Numbered from the stretch's first letter, positions 38,501 through 48,460 are shown. The stretch is DNA of 64,000 bases from Muricea muricata (GCA_963855995.1 OY979717.1:65598855-65662854); one strand, 5' to 3'. Notes: generated by a model from the sequence alone, not told the origin. Numbers and translations: made by a program.

Positions 38501-39777
38501 GTACATTCGCGATATTTGTCTTTGTATTGCTTGTGTACAGCTAATTCAATTAAAGTTGACATCAACAATAGTCAAATGGCAAATGTGCAATATGCATGAG
38601 CATAAAAAATGATGGTAAAAATACAGTTTTAGATAAGATCAACACATCAGCAGCCTTGCTGGATTACAAACATAGTATCTAGTATGATATTTTTTTACAT
38701 CCACATGCATGTAAAGAATCATTCTTTTGGCACTCGATCGATCATATTGTACATTTGACTATTGTCGATGTCAACCCTAATTGAATTAGCTGTATATAGG
38801 TTTGGGGTGTTACCAAGTCTCATTCGGGATTTTTATGGGAAAAATCGAGAGACTGTGGCTATCTACTATTAAATTGTATTACAGCAAAAAATGTAAAATT
38901 TTACATTTAACAATAGTAAAAACGACTGCTAGCATCAGAAAAATCAGAAAAAACTGCATATAAGACTCTTAAACCGTTTTTTTATTCTCTGACTACTTGA
39001 AGAGGACTATTCAAAAGCAACCATTCACTACCGCATGACACCTTTCTTTAAAAAAAGAACTTACCAGAGCGAGTGAAGCAGCCGGTGCCGATGGACACAT
39101 AAGATAGATTTGCAATCCAAGGCGAAATTCCTCTGGTCCAAGGATTCGCTTGTCATCAGTCATATTATTGTTCGTAGTGTTTTTCAAATTCAGTCCATCA
39201 CCAATTAACGAACCAAAGTATGGAATCTTGCTAATTACAACTGTTGCAATAACTGGACCAACAAACAGGACTAAAAATAAACTAACAACGACTTCTTTGT
39301 AAGATTTGACTGCAGATTTTGCTTCCATGACGCGCAATCGCAAGCCAATGACAAAAAAAAGAGCAATGATGCAAATTTTTGCGACCGGTATTCTTTGGCT
39401 GAGATAGACTGCAGGTTGAGGAAGAAGAATCCCAATTATTATGGACAGCACAATTCCAATTGGTAGGAAATTTCGGATATAGAAATTCTTAAATCTGGTT
39501 AGGATATTCGGTTTGGCAGGGTTTCCATTAGCTTCCTTTGTTTCATCTACCTCTACAACTACGTTAGGTTGCGACATTTTAATGCACTTTTGTACGTATA
39601 TTGTAATTTTAGTGCACACTAGAAGTTATCCACCTCGTAATGCACACATAAACATTTGCGCGACTATTTACGCCTTGCACTGCACAATTTGCATAATGTG
39701 GAAATAAAGGCATATAATTTATTCACATCACGTTCGAAAATTTTCTAAATTCCTCAACCACCGAAGGGAAAAATTTT
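35572..39777. repeat. segmental duplication, unit B
   Basis: Tandem copy of 29103-33380 with about 6.4-6.5 kb offset. The left edge is at ACTGTTTTGCTG inside the MITE and the right edge at GGGAAAAATTTT. It then runs into TTGTCATCAATTTATTG, a word resembling sequence about 520 bp upstream of copy A, which suggests a deletion there. Confidence 0.9.
36967..39577 (-). CDS. SLC10A7/SBF-like transporter, copy B
   Basis: Exons 39065-39577, 37991-38170 and 36967-37641, all phase 0, giving a 455-residue open frame. Splice sites are as in copy A. Differences from copy A are few: a VVV-S-LF change in exon 1 and a VIATVV in place of VFATVV. Exons 2 and 3 encode the same residues as copy A. The 3' intron is shorter by about 70 bp. 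It is tandem to copy A in the same orientation. The upstream flank diverges 200 bp before the start, so its promoter may differ from copies A and C. Function as for copy A: a multi-pass membrane transporter of unknown substrate. Confidence 0.75.
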
Positions 39778-40598
39778 TTGTCATCAATTTATTGCTGCGG
39801 AGCGAGCGAGCCTGAAGCGAGCGAGCGAAGCAGCAGACCTAATTTGTGTATATAGGGGAGAATTTATCTCAAACCATGTTTACCGCAGTGCGTTGTGGTC
39901 ATGCGCGTTCGGAAATGCGCAGAACACCTTTCCTCACCTGTGTTTCATCACCAATTATGTCTTGTGTTCAGAAGATATCATATTTCAGGCTGGCTGTTTA
40001 AAAAATTGTAGTTAGTCAAAAGCATCAAGCTCGATAGCGCATCTATTGTTGGATTGTTGGGTTTTGAAGCCAGAAGTACGTCACATTTTTAGACTTGCGC
40101 GGCCATGTTGAATGGCCCCACTTGAGCATCGAATGCTACAGACTTCTACTACCGGACATATAGCTTACGTTTTGAAACAAAAGTTTTCACAGTTTTCTAA
40201 AAGAAACTACGTTGATTTAATTCTTGAGTGGGGCCCTTATACATGGCCGCCGCTCGCAAAATATGACGTGTTTTCGGCTTCAATTTTATTTGTATTTTGT
40301 ATTACGATGCACTATCCAGTGGTCAAAACTCAAAACCAAATGCCTTATCAAGGTTAAATTATATATGCGAGAGGAAGACAATTTGTTTTTCTGAATATAT
40401 TCATTTTTGAAGTCTGCTGTTTGCGTTAATAGTCAAGTACTACAATTTAAAACGAGTTTGTTATTCTCACGACAATATTAAATCTCGTATTAAATTACAG
40501 TGGAATTTTAATATACATTCTATTTGATAGTATAGCGTCTGTGAAATTGTATTAAAACGCGTTTGTTTTGTCGATAATAATTTTCCAACATTACCATT
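39778..40598. other. no gene recognised
   Basis: A GAGCGAGC-rich stretch near 39797-39830 (imperfect inverted GAGCGAGCGAG words) is followed by AT-rich sequence with short frames only. Confidence 0.5.
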
Positions 40599-40801
40599 CA
40601 GTGGCGGATCTAGCGTAAGTCAAAATAAATTACCACAGCTCATTCTAGGATATATTTACATTTTAAAATATCTTCAAAGCAACTTCATTGGTTAGATTTT
40701 ATTCTTTTGAAATTCATAACCTATGACATTGTCATAAAGTTATTTTGAATTTAAAATTGAGCTGCTATAATTTATTTTGACTTACCCTGGATCCGCCACT
40801 G
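40599..40801. mobile_element. hAT-type MITE, 203 bp
   Basis: Ends CAGTGGCGGATC on both strands, the classic hAT-like terminus. The 8-bp target duplication TTACCATT is perfect (40591-40598 and 40802-40809). The TIR extends through AGTCAAAATAAATTA. No coding capacity. Confidence 0.9.
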
Positions 40802-40809
40802 TTACCATT

Positions 40810-41113
40810 TGTGCTAATAGTCAACTATAATCAAAGTTAACAAACCACAATTGAACAAAGACGCTGCATAATGTATTCATGTTATGTTGTAAAACGCATC
40901 TGCTGTTCACGCGACATTATTTGCCGTCGAATTAGGACAGTTTTAAATTTCGTGTGTTGGTGTTCTAGAAAGTATTTCCAACAAACGTAATAATTATACA
41001 ACAACTAAGTATTTCAGAGTTCACTGTAGCTGTAAAAAAATATTCCTTATCGATAAGGCATTTGCTTTTCGACTTCGTTCAACGTTGACGTACGTATTCC
41101 ATATATGGACTAA
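40810..41113. other. no gene recognised
   Basis: AT-rich flank to the left of the Polinton. Confidence 0.5.
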
Positions 41114-41119
41114 TATATA

Positions 41120-41257
41120 AGTAGTCTATCCGGCACGTTTGGGAACGGAAGTAATTAGTATGCAGGATGGCGCCGGAATGACGTCACACATGCTGACGCA
41201 ATAAAACACACAAGATATATGTTTTGAAAAATGTATATTATAAAATGGTTTACAACA
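41120..41257 (+). repeat. Polinton left TIR
   Basis: 138 bp, identical to the right TIR except for one A/G difference (near 41212). A looser similarity with TACGGTATAG words continues inward. Confidence 0.95.
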
Positions 41258-41340
41258 CTAAATGATGAACGGTATATAAGATTACGGTATAGGACTGTTC
41301 GATATAGAATAACTGGATGATTGTTCGGTATAGAGTTGCT

Positions 41341-41790
41341 TTAGACGCCTACCCAGAGACGCTTACATTCAGTAAGTTGTCCGCATTCTAGTGTGTGGTC
41401 GAAGGGTAGGAGTTGGAGTAGGGTTGTGAGATCTTCGGTGCATTCTGCGTGGAGTTTCGTATGGCAGCATGTTGTGCAGTTGAGTTTTTCTGTGTATTCT
41501 TGCAAGCATAGGAAACAGGTGTCTTCGTATGGATAGGCGGTTCCGCAATAGGCGCAGTGTACGATGGATTCTTTGTGGGATGTAGACGCCCATGTCTTGA
41601 AGCAAGTGGTGTGGACGAGATGTCCGCAGCACGGCAATTTGAGTACCATAAACCGTCCTTTTGTGATGGTTTCAAAGCAAAAATGGCACGTTTCTTCTTG
41701 TTCGGCGGGAGGGCTCATTAGGCCGAATAACGGTATGATCGTAGGCGATAAGACATCGTTTGCTTCAGCCAGAGTTCCGACGTGCTCCAT
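41341..41790 (-). CDS. RING-type zinc-binding protein
   Basis: 149 residues from MEHVGTLAEAN. An upstream in-frame start exists in the tandem array at 41868 but is less likely, because that array is repetitive. Residues 31-36 are CHFCFE, then LPCCGHLVHTTCF and VHCAYCG, a C3H-C4-type RING arrangement. A second set of Cys/His (CFLCLQ, CTTCCHTKLHAEC) could bind further zinc. RING proteins of viruses and mobile elements are often E3 ubiquitin ligases. No specific substrate can be inferred. It is the leftmost gene, transcribed outward to the TIR, and the 25-bp array lies directly upstream of its start. Confidence 0.7.
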   Translation of the reverse strand: MEHVGTLAEANDVLSPTIIPLFGLMSPPAEQEETCHFCFETITKGRFMVLKLPCCGHLVHTTCFKTWASTSHKESIVHCAYCGTAYPYEDTCFLCLQEYTEKLNCTTCCHTKLHAECTEDLTTLLQLLPFDHTLECGQLTECKRLWVGV

Positions 41791-41820
41791 GTTTAGCGAG
41801 TGAGTGTTATGATTGTAAAA

Positions 41821-42010
41821 TCTCCCGTGAGATATGGCGTCAAAATCTCCCGTGAGATATGGCGTCAAAATCTCCCGTGAGATATGGCGTCAAAATCTCC
41901 CGGGAGATATGGCGTCAAAATCTCCCGTGAGATATGGCGTCAAAATCTCCCGTGAGATATGGCGTCAAAATCTCCCGTGAGATATGGCGTCAAAATCTCA
42001 CGGGAGGTTT
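41821..42010. repeat. left subterminal tandem array, 25-bp unit
   Basis: Seven full units and a partial one of TCTCCCGTGAGATATGGCGT plus CAAAA. Each unit starts with the dyad TCTC-CCGT-GAGA (one unit has CCGG). It lies between the RING gene and the spliced gene. The array near the right end (55009-55183) uses the same TCTC-N4-GAGA dyad. Confidence 0.95.
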
Positions 42011-42236
42011 TTACATCAGGCAAGAAAAAAGGCGAGAAAAAAATTGAATAAAATTTATTTTAAATGAATAGGGAATTTTTTACACGTATTCTAAAATCAC
42101 GAAATTGCTAAGTAAATGTAACATTTTTTAAAAAAGAATATACAATTCCAACTTTATTGAATCTGTAAAGAAAGAGGAAAAAAGTTTTTGTACTGGATGT
42201 TATGAGCATATTATTTATATATGTATGATTTCTTAC

Positions 42237-42841
42237 CAGGGCGTTAATAAATTTCCCCACAAAGGGTCGTCCTCCATTAAATCTGCCTATAGAGGGAAAG
42301 GTTGTTTATATAAGTTCACGGTAACAGCAGAACGTAAAAGTGTTTACAAATTTCATACTTACCAGGATTTCATCTAGGCATTGTCCTCAGCGGTCGAGGG
42401 GGCCTCGTTGACTGTCATTGCTGCTGCTGCCGCGCTCCACAACGGGTCTTTACTGCTGGCTTTGAGCTAAAAGTATAAACAGTTGTTTGTAAATGCCGAG
42501 TAAAATGTTGTGGGAAAAAGTGTGTTTACGTACCTGGTTTTCGTGCAAGGAAACGCAGCGTTCATATTCCTTTTTCTCTGCCTGGCGCTGCAGGTATTCT
42601 TGACGGCGCTGTTGTTGTTGCTGTATTAGGTTAGGAAAGAAAAAACGAGTCTTATGTATGTGTCCAGGAAGGTAATAAGGAAAAAAGGCAATATTACCGC
42701 TTTTTCGGCGAAGAAGCCGGCCACGAACGCGGGATCTTTTTGTTCCGCGTATGCCATAAATTCGGCGTTGGTTTTGTGTATATCGGCCAGCTTGGCGCGA
42801 TAGCGTTCCTGGTATGCCGCGTGTTTGCTGCGATTTGCCAT
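42237..42841 (-). CDS. spliced small gene of unknown function
   Basis: Three coding exons join in phase 0: 42698-42841 (MANRSKHAAYQERYRAKL...), 42534-42620 (QQQQRRQEYLQRQAEKK...) and 42374-42466 (LKASSKDPLWSAAAAAM...). Together they give 107 residues ending at TAG. Donors GTAATA and GTACGT and acceptors ATACAG and TTTTAG are visible. A fourth exon, 42237-42286, follows a GTAAGT donor. Read in another frame, exons 3 and 4 spell LDEILADLMEDDPLWGNLL, which repeats the DPLW word, then a stop at the next splice site. So the present stop may result from a small indel in the C-run of exon 3. The protein is helical and basic with an acidic-hydrophobic C-terminus. I do not recognise the family. Confidence 0.6.
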
Positions 42842-42985
42842 TCTCGGGTTTAACTTGCAGTAGTTTGATTTAATCGCGCTTCTGCCAAGCCTTCGCCACA
42901 CCTCCGGAGTTCACGTTCGTTACTTCGTTGCTAAGCGCTGCTAAGCGTTGCTAAGCGATGGCAAGCGTATTTAAGTAGGCCGTGT

Positions 42986-45469
42986 CACAGATCAGATATA
43001 TACAGATAGGGAACTCGCGGGAAATCATGTCCCCACTTTTAATGCGCATGCGCGATGCTCTGGCAAGTGTAATGCACATTTTTTATTAGGAAAAAGATAG
43101 GGAAATGCAAAAATTTTGGCAATTAAACGGCGATTTTAGGCGCAATAACCGATCGATCTTTATTTTCTGGACGAATTTTACTGATATATAGCACACTGCA
43201 TGTTCTTAGCCAGAAGGAATTCAACGAATATCCTTTTTAGCGGCGAAAATGAGAAAAGACATCCCGCGGGAGTGAGAATTCTCAGGCAATCTGAAGATTC
43301 GATTCAGTACTGAGTGCTCTGAACTCAAGACAAGTTGGAATTTGGCAACTTAAAATGTAAGTTTTTTTTGCACCAGCTCGTATATATGAAAAGAAGTGCA
43401 ATGTTGTATCAAAGGGTATTTAAACACTTTCATAGGTCAAGGACGTGCAAAAACAAAATGAACATCAACATGCACAAACGGTGCAGACTTGTAGACATGT
43501 AGACTTTAATACTTTATTTAACTTATATGATTCCTCTAGGCTTAGAACAGTGCATTGGTCAATGGTGATTGTGATGCAGCATGCAGAGTTACTGCAAATA
43601 TGAGTATTAACCTAAACTGTTTTATATTTATTTTTCTAGATTGCCAATCAATCCTGTTAGACTGCATTATTCTTTCAGTTACAGTAAATTAGACACAGGA
43701 TCATACAACTATGCTTAATTTTTTCACTTGATTGTGGAAAACTATTTGATTTTAGTATAAATTTCCAGGTAACTATTGATTTTCCTGCACTCTGATTTGT
43801 CAAGATTTACTGTTTCTGAAGTGACAGTCACTGGTCAGTGACTATAGCTTTTTGCTTTTTGTCTGTTTTATACAGTAATAAATTTGAAGTGAATTTTCAT
43901 AGAGTTGTGTTGATTGTTATTTGTAACCGCCTGGAAATTAATACTAAAACAATTAGTTGCCGAAGTCGAGGTGATTACTAGCCTATATTCACTTCGCCTT
44001 CAGCTCAGTGAATATAGGCTTGTAAACACCTCGACTTCGGCGACTGATTGTTAATTATTGGAATCCCTACCAATTTTACATAAGTATATAATCTCTACTA
44101 ACATTAATAGAGATGCTCCACCCCCTGAGAGTGGGACCTACTAGGCACACTACTGCATGAGCAGGGTTGCCAGATTTCTTGAATAATTAAGCCAAATCAT
44201 CATTAGTGCTGTCAAAAAAACAAAGAAAACAAATGGCAAATACAATGAAAAATAAAGAGCATTGTTAAAAGTTTGGCTAATTTATGCATGCAATCTGGCA
44301 AACGTGCTACTGAGTGAGATAAGTTCAAAATTTTTCTGTGTAAACACTTGCCTGGCAGTTGCTACAATAGTATTATGTTTATATAGTTTTACCTTGCCAG
44401 TGTGGCTCAAGAAGTAAACACAAGATTATATAAACATGCTTTCAGACTGTGCTGGTTTAATCAAAAGTTTGAAAAAAGCAGCCCAGCTTCCCAAGGAAGA
44501 GTTTTGCACTTTAAATAGAAAATTTCTTATGAAAGAAAGGAACAATGCATTTATCCATAGTACTTAAAATTTTATGTTCAGATAATTGTATAATAGGGTC
44601 TATTGCCTGTTTTGGAATGAGTTTATATTACACGTTGAGAATGTAATAATTGATAGTTCATTGACATTGAACACATATTAGTTTTTTTTAATAATCTATT
44701 AATATATTAAGCACTTTTATATGAATGTGGAATAAATAAACATTTATCAAAACAAACTTTGTATTTTTAAACCTTAATTACACTGTACAGTAGCATCTGT
44801 ATAATACATTTTTAAATGTAGTAATCTCGCATTGCATGTGCAAAATTTGTCTTCACAAGATCTTTGCCTGCCTGGACTGTTGGTGTAAACAAAATCCTTG
44901 CGTATTTTATCCATTGACACAGGGAAAACTTGCAAAAAAATCAGAGTACAAAGATTAATTTAAATACGTCCATGGTTTTTTCTTCAATATCATGAGCGTT
45001 GATGTGAAAGTACACGAAAAAATGGGACAACTTGGTGCTTGGGACTTGGGTGTCGCAACAACAAAGCAAAAAATCCCGATATGGCTTTTTTATACGATAC
45101 GGACTCTCCTGGGTGATGCGGCAGAACTTCACAAGCACCGAGATTGTAAAATATGGCCATGCGGTACAAAGTTTATATTGTTTTATTCTTCGTATTTAGC
45201 CAATAAATGTACATCTTTTTACATAAAAATAACCACTTACTATTTACCTTTCAAATTTGAATCCCAAAATGAAGATCGGTGAGGGAACTTCGCAAAAATA
45301 TTTATTTTTGTACTTTCGAACGGCGTTTTTCCTATGCTTTTGACTGAAAACACGACGAACGACACTTGCCAGAGCAATTTGCGTGGCGCGTGGAAATGAC
45401 GTGAGCACGGGGACACAAAAATTGAGGTTATTGAGTGCGAGTTCCCTATCTGTATATATCTGATCTGTG
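42986..45469. mobile_element. nested non-autonomous DNA transposon, 2.48 kb
   Basis: Perfect 33-bp TIRs beginning CACAGATCAGATATATACAG (42986-43018 and 45437-45469). The flanking GCCGTGT (42979-42985, 45470-45476) is a 7-bp duplication, or 8 bp if a G is shared. That is nearest to hAT- or P-like transposition, but the CACAGATC end does not match a class I can name. No transposase is encoded. Only short frames occur inside, including one at 45290-45440 (minus) with a GTAAAT donor that might be a captured host exon. Confidence 0.8.
43951..44055. repeat. hairpin-forming inverted repeat inside nested element
   Basis: The GTTGCCGAAGTCGAGGTG arm and its complement near 44027-44044, plus inner arms GCCTATATTCACT/AGTGAATATAGGC, enclose CGCCTTCAGCTC. 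It is probably another small MITE. Confidence 0.75.
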
Positions 45470-45497
45470 GCCGTGTGTATTTTTGTATTTATTTTAG

Positions 45498-45846
45498 TTT
45501 TGCGGACGAATTGCGAAAAAACGGTGTTGATGTTGATGTACAGGTATTGTCCTCGCATATAAATTACGTGCTTGGCGTTCACGAGGATATGTACAACCAG
45601 ATGGCAAATCGTTTGAATTCAGATGATTTGTTGAATGTTTATAATGAAATGAACGTAAACAGTGTTGGTCGTGTCGTGGCGTACTTGGTGCTGGTTTACC
45701 GGATGAATATTTCCGAAGACGCGATCCGTGAAGCCGTTCGTTTAGTGGTGCCGGTTTTAAGGGACATTGCAAGAGTCGAGGGGAGTTTTATACGAAGAAT
45801 ATGTTCCGGTGTAGGGTATGCACTGTACGAATGGAGCATTTCATAA
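45498..45846 (+). CDS. Bcl-2-like protein (partial, probable 3' exon)
   Basis: The frame is open from upstream, with an acceptor TTATTTTAG ending at 45497. It reads FADELRKNG, MYNQMANRL, and VNSVGRVVAYLVLVYRM, which resembles the BH1 motif (NWGRVVAFxxF). A second hydrophobic helix (EAVRLVVPVLRDIARVEG) and a C-terminal SGVGYALYEWS follow. A 5' exon could start at the ATG at 42958, with a GTAGGC donor before the nested transposon, which would then lie in the intron. The first in-frame ATG in the exon is at 45589. Adenovirus E1B-19K and other DNA-virus Bcl-2 homologues block apoptosis. A Polinton homologue would likely do the same, but the call rests on one motif. Confidence 0.45.
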
Positions 45847-46154
45847 AATTACTACCGTAATCACAAGACAAGGCTTTAAAAAACACTGCAAATTGGTGCT
45901 TACGTTATGGAATAAATCACTTACCAAAACCTGCAACTTTGATACAGCGAAAAAATTTTTGGTAGGGTGTTTACACCCGATATATTATAAATAAATACAA
46001 TATTTATAGAGGTTTAAGAGACATTTAATCCCATATTATGGAAAAAAGCTGTTGTACATTTGTATTAAAATAGTGTTTGAAAATGTTCACGGAGTTTGTT
46101 TTTCATGTGGTTTTGATAAGCTTTCTGGTGGTTTATCTCGTACGATTTGAACGT
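45847..46154. other. intergenic
   Basis: AT-rich sequence with a polyadenylation-like AATAAA near 45910. A short plus-strand frame from 46083 with a hydrophobic start (FVFHVVLISFLVVYLV) runs into the antisense of the next gene. I do not call it. Confidence 0.5.
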
Positions 46155-46604
46155 TTAGTCGCTTCCCCTGATGCGGTACTTGTAAATCCCGGGATTACTG
46201 AAATAACCGATGTTGAGGGGTTCCAGAGGTTGGGCGGGTGGGTGCGATAGGTTGTGTAGGATGTCCACCAACGCTCGGTCGTTTTCGTATACGCGGAAGA
46301 GGGCCTCGACAAAATAGCGATTGGGGTCTTTCTGCAATTCCATTAAATGGTCGGGAAATTCTTGATGGACGCCCATGTTTAAGGTGTCTAAAACGTCGAG
46401 GAATTCGTGCCAAACCGAAGGGCTGTAGTTAACGCGTTCCATGGCGGCCAAACCGTGCATATCCCATCCTTCCTCTTCCGTCATCATCAAACAATCCTGC
46501 GCGTATGTTTTGCAACCGCAGCAAACGTCCTGACGTAAATGTTGAATTTCGCGTGCTACAGCTCTAGCATCTATTATTTCCAACAATCGGAGCGCTCGTT
46601 CCAT
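46155..46604 (-). CDS. CxGC-family protein 1, function unknown
   Basis: 149 residues from MERALRLLEI. The core is CCGCKTYAQDCLMMTEEEGW at residues 28-47. It is shared with the proteins at 53107-53373 and 53887-54252 and is probably a metal-binding site with C-x-x-C plus a later Cys/His. The C-terminal half (LDTLNMGVHQEFPDHLMEL...) is helical. Divergent from the ATPase gene at 46694, with an 89-bp gap that must hold both promoters. No known family recognised. It is intact. Confidence 0.6.
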   Translation of the reverse strand: MERALRLLEIIDARAVAREIQHLRQDVCCGCKTYAQDCLMMTEEEGWDMHGLAAMERVNYSPSVWHEFLDVLDTLNMGVHQEFPDHLMELQKDPNRYFVEALFRVYENDRALVDILHNLSHPPAQPLEPLNIGYFSNPGIYKYRIRGSD

Positions 46605-46693
46605 CGTGAATGCCTGTGCGTAACTGATGATGAACCGAACGATTTAGTATACTATAAAGGATACGAACACGCGGGACGAGATTCATTTACGTC

Positions 46694-47323
46694 ATGGATG
46701 TCAGGTTTAAAACGCCTACGAATTTTTACATTTGCCAGACGCAATGCGGGAAAGCCTATTTCACCCGCCACATGTTACGTTATTTGGAAGAGCTGTTTTA
46801 TCCCGTTCCTACGAAAATCATCTACTGTTATGGAGAGTATCAGAAAGAATTTGACGGACTGCCACCCAGCGTGGAATTGACCGAAGGATTTCCTGATCAT
46901 TTGAACGATATGGTTCGCGGGCACGATCATTCGCTCGTTGTCCTGGACGATTTAATGTCGCAATGTTCCTACGATCAGCGCGTTGCCGATTTATTTACGC
47001 GCGGTTCGCATCATCGCGGAATATCGGTCGTGTACCTGACGCAAAATTTGTTTCCGCCCGGTAAATTATCGCGCACGATCAGTTTGAATTCTCACTACTT
47101 TGTGATTTTTCGAAACCCGCGCGACTCGCTGGGTATTTCAACCTTGGCGAAACAAATGTTTCCTGGACACACGGACTACCTTATGGAATCGTTCCGCGAC
47201 GCCACAAACAGACCTTATGGGTATTTGCTGATCGATTGTCACCAACTCACACCCGAAAATATGCGGCTGAGGACGAACATATTGCCCGGGGAGAGACAGA
47301 TCGCGTACGTGAAACGTACTTAA
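46694..47323 (+). CDS. FtsK/HerA-type genome-packaging ATPase
   Basis: 209 residues. The Polinton packaging ATPase would pump DNA into capsids. Walker B is clear at residues 80-86 (SLVVLDD). The sensor/arginine region SHHRGISVVYLTQNLFPPGK with LNSHYFVIFRNPRD matches the Polinton/adintovirus ATPase. Walker A at residues 14-21 reads CQTQCGKA instead of GxxxxGK(S/T), lacking the first Gly and the Ser/Thr. The usual length is near 210-230, so it is full size. It is the first gene of a rightward block with 47358 and 47684. No frame break. Confidence 0.88.
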   Translation: MDVRFKTPTNFYICQTQCGKAYFTRHMLRYLEELFYPVPTKIIYCYGEYQKEFDGLPPSVELTEGFPDHLNDMVRGHDHSLVVLDDLMSQCSYDQRVADLFTRGSHHRGISVVYLTQNLFPPGKLSRTISLNSHYFVIFRNPRDSLGISTLAKQMFPGHTDYLMESFRDATNRPYGYLLIDCHQLTPENMRLRTNILPGERQIAYVKRT

Positions 47324-47357
47324 ATCGTGTGCGCAAAAGGGAACGCTCATTCTCACG

Positions 47358-47681
47358 ATGTCGAAGCGCATGAAAGGAAGTCTGCCGTATCTGCAGATTT
47401 TGGCAGAAGCTAAACCGAAACTACGAAAGATATTGATCAAAAATCTTCCCGAAAGCGTTATTACCGCTATTTGCGAGTGTTGTTTGAATACGCTTAAAGG
47501 GGTTATTCCGTTAACGCCGCGTCAGAAACGTCGTTTGGCACCGTACAAGACACAACTCCGTGCGTTGGCAAACAGGAAAATTTCACGAAAACGTAAAAAG
47601 ACCTATTTGACGCAAAGAGGCGGAGCCTTTCTACCATCTATTTTACCGGCCGGTTTGGGCGCGCTAAGAAGTTTCTTTTAG
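47358..47681 (+). CDS. conserved small basic Polinton protein
   Basis: 107 residues. SLPYLQILAEAKPKLRKILI is followed by ICECCLNTLKGVIPLTPRQK, RRLAPYKTQLRALANRKIS, a lysine/arginine-rich KRKKTYL, and a C-terminal QRGGAFLPSILPAG. This pattern (helical N-terminus, ICE..N.LKGxIPL, basic middle, QKGG) recurs in animal Polintons. I take it for a DNA-bound or virion core protein, without biochemical evidence. It ends TAG-GC-ATG into the next gene, which is two bases away. Confidence 0.7.
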   Translation: MSKRMKGSLPYLQILAEAKPKLRKILIKNLPESVITAICECCLNTLKGVIPLTPRQKRRLAPYKTQLRALANRKISRKRKKTYLTQRGGAFLPSILPAGLGALRSFF

Positions 47682-47683
47682 GC

Positions 47684-48355
47684 ATGAAACATAGTAAGAA
47701 AATGGTGTTGGTTCCGGAGGAGGCTCTTCAGCGGTATGAACAAAGGCAGAGACTCGAGACGTCTCCTTTGATGGGCACGACGATGCATAAAGATACGCAA
47801 ATCTCGGATATTCTTCGACGAACCGATGTGACCGATGATGGAAAACAGAAACTGTTTAATACCTATTTTGAAAGGTATCTGGAGTTGAGGCGACAGAAAG
47901 AGACGCCAGTCATGAAAGAGGAACGGCAAGTCGAGCCCCAATTATCCGATGCCGACGTGGTGGAATCCATACCCGTAACCATGGGCTCGAGAGCTACGGC
48001 GCTCTTATCGCGTTTGAAAGCAAAACCCGGCGTGGTTACGTGGAATAAAACGGGAGAAGTGAAAATTGAGGGCGAAACCATTCCGGGTTCGAACATTTCG
48101 GATTTGGTCAGCGATGCTATGAGGTCCAGAAAGGATTTTAATCCTACGGGCTCAAAGGAGTTTTTCCAGGCATTATCCAAGCTGAACGTGCCTAAAGATT
48201 TGGTGAGGAATCAGAATCGATGGAAAGAAGTGCTGGGTGAAACATCAGGAACAATGGCCACTCCCAAACTCTCAATACATTCCTCTCCGCACTTTCAGAA
48301 GCTTTTAAAATCGTACGAAGAAAAAGGCACGCCTAAAGGCTGGGGAAAATATTAA
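47684..48355 (+). CDS. conserved Polinton protein, function unknown
   Basis: 223 residues starting MKHSKKMVLVPEEALQRYEQ. Conserved blocks are LETSPLMGTTMHKDTQISDIL near residue 25, a middle linker rich in charged residues, and GSNISDLVSDAMRSRKDFNP near residue 145. It is open throughout. A tandem start follows the stop of the 47358 gene by two bases. An AATAAA lies at 48381-48386 just downstream. Proteins of this pattern accompany the preceding small basic protein in other animal Polintons. Role not known; a virion or scaffold role is only a guess. Confidence 0.7.
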   Translation: MKHSKKMVLVPEEALQRYEQRQRLETSPLMGTTMHKDTQISDILRRTDVTDDGKQKLFNTYFERYLELRRQKETPVMKEERQVEPQLSDADVVESIPVTMGSRATALLSRLKAKPGVVTWNKTGEVKIEGETIPGSNISDLVSDAMRSRKDFNPTGSKEFFQALSKLNVPKDLVRNQNRWKEVLGETSGTMATPKLSIHSSPHFQKLLKSYEEKGTPKGWGKY

Positions 48356-48380
48356 CTTTTTGTAAAATGTATTGTTATTC

Positions 48381-48460
48381 AATAAAATGTTTGTAAAGGT
48401 ATATGTGTTATTTGGGTTAAATCAGGACACACACGCAGGCATTTTACAACAACATTTATT
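48381..48460. terminator. convergent polyadenylation signals
   Basis: AATAAA on the plus strand at 48381-48386 serves the 46694-48355 block. AATAAA on the minus strand at 48455-48460 overlaps the stop codon of the protease gene (GAATAAATG). The two transcription blocks therefore end within 80 bp of each other. Confidence 0.65.

Noticed and set aside
41821..42010. CRISPR-like array
   Set aside because: Units are contiguous with no variable spacers, and the context is eukaryotic; it is a simple minisatellite.
45244..45582. Minus-strand frame of 112 codons inside the nested element
   Set aside because: It crosses the TIR and the target duplication, so it cannot be one gene. Part of it may be a captured exon, noted under the nested element.
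46083..46250. 55-codon plus-strand frame with a hydrophobic start
   Set aside because: It overlaps the antisense of the CxGC protein 1 gene and has no relatives I know. The hydrophobic start alone is not enough.
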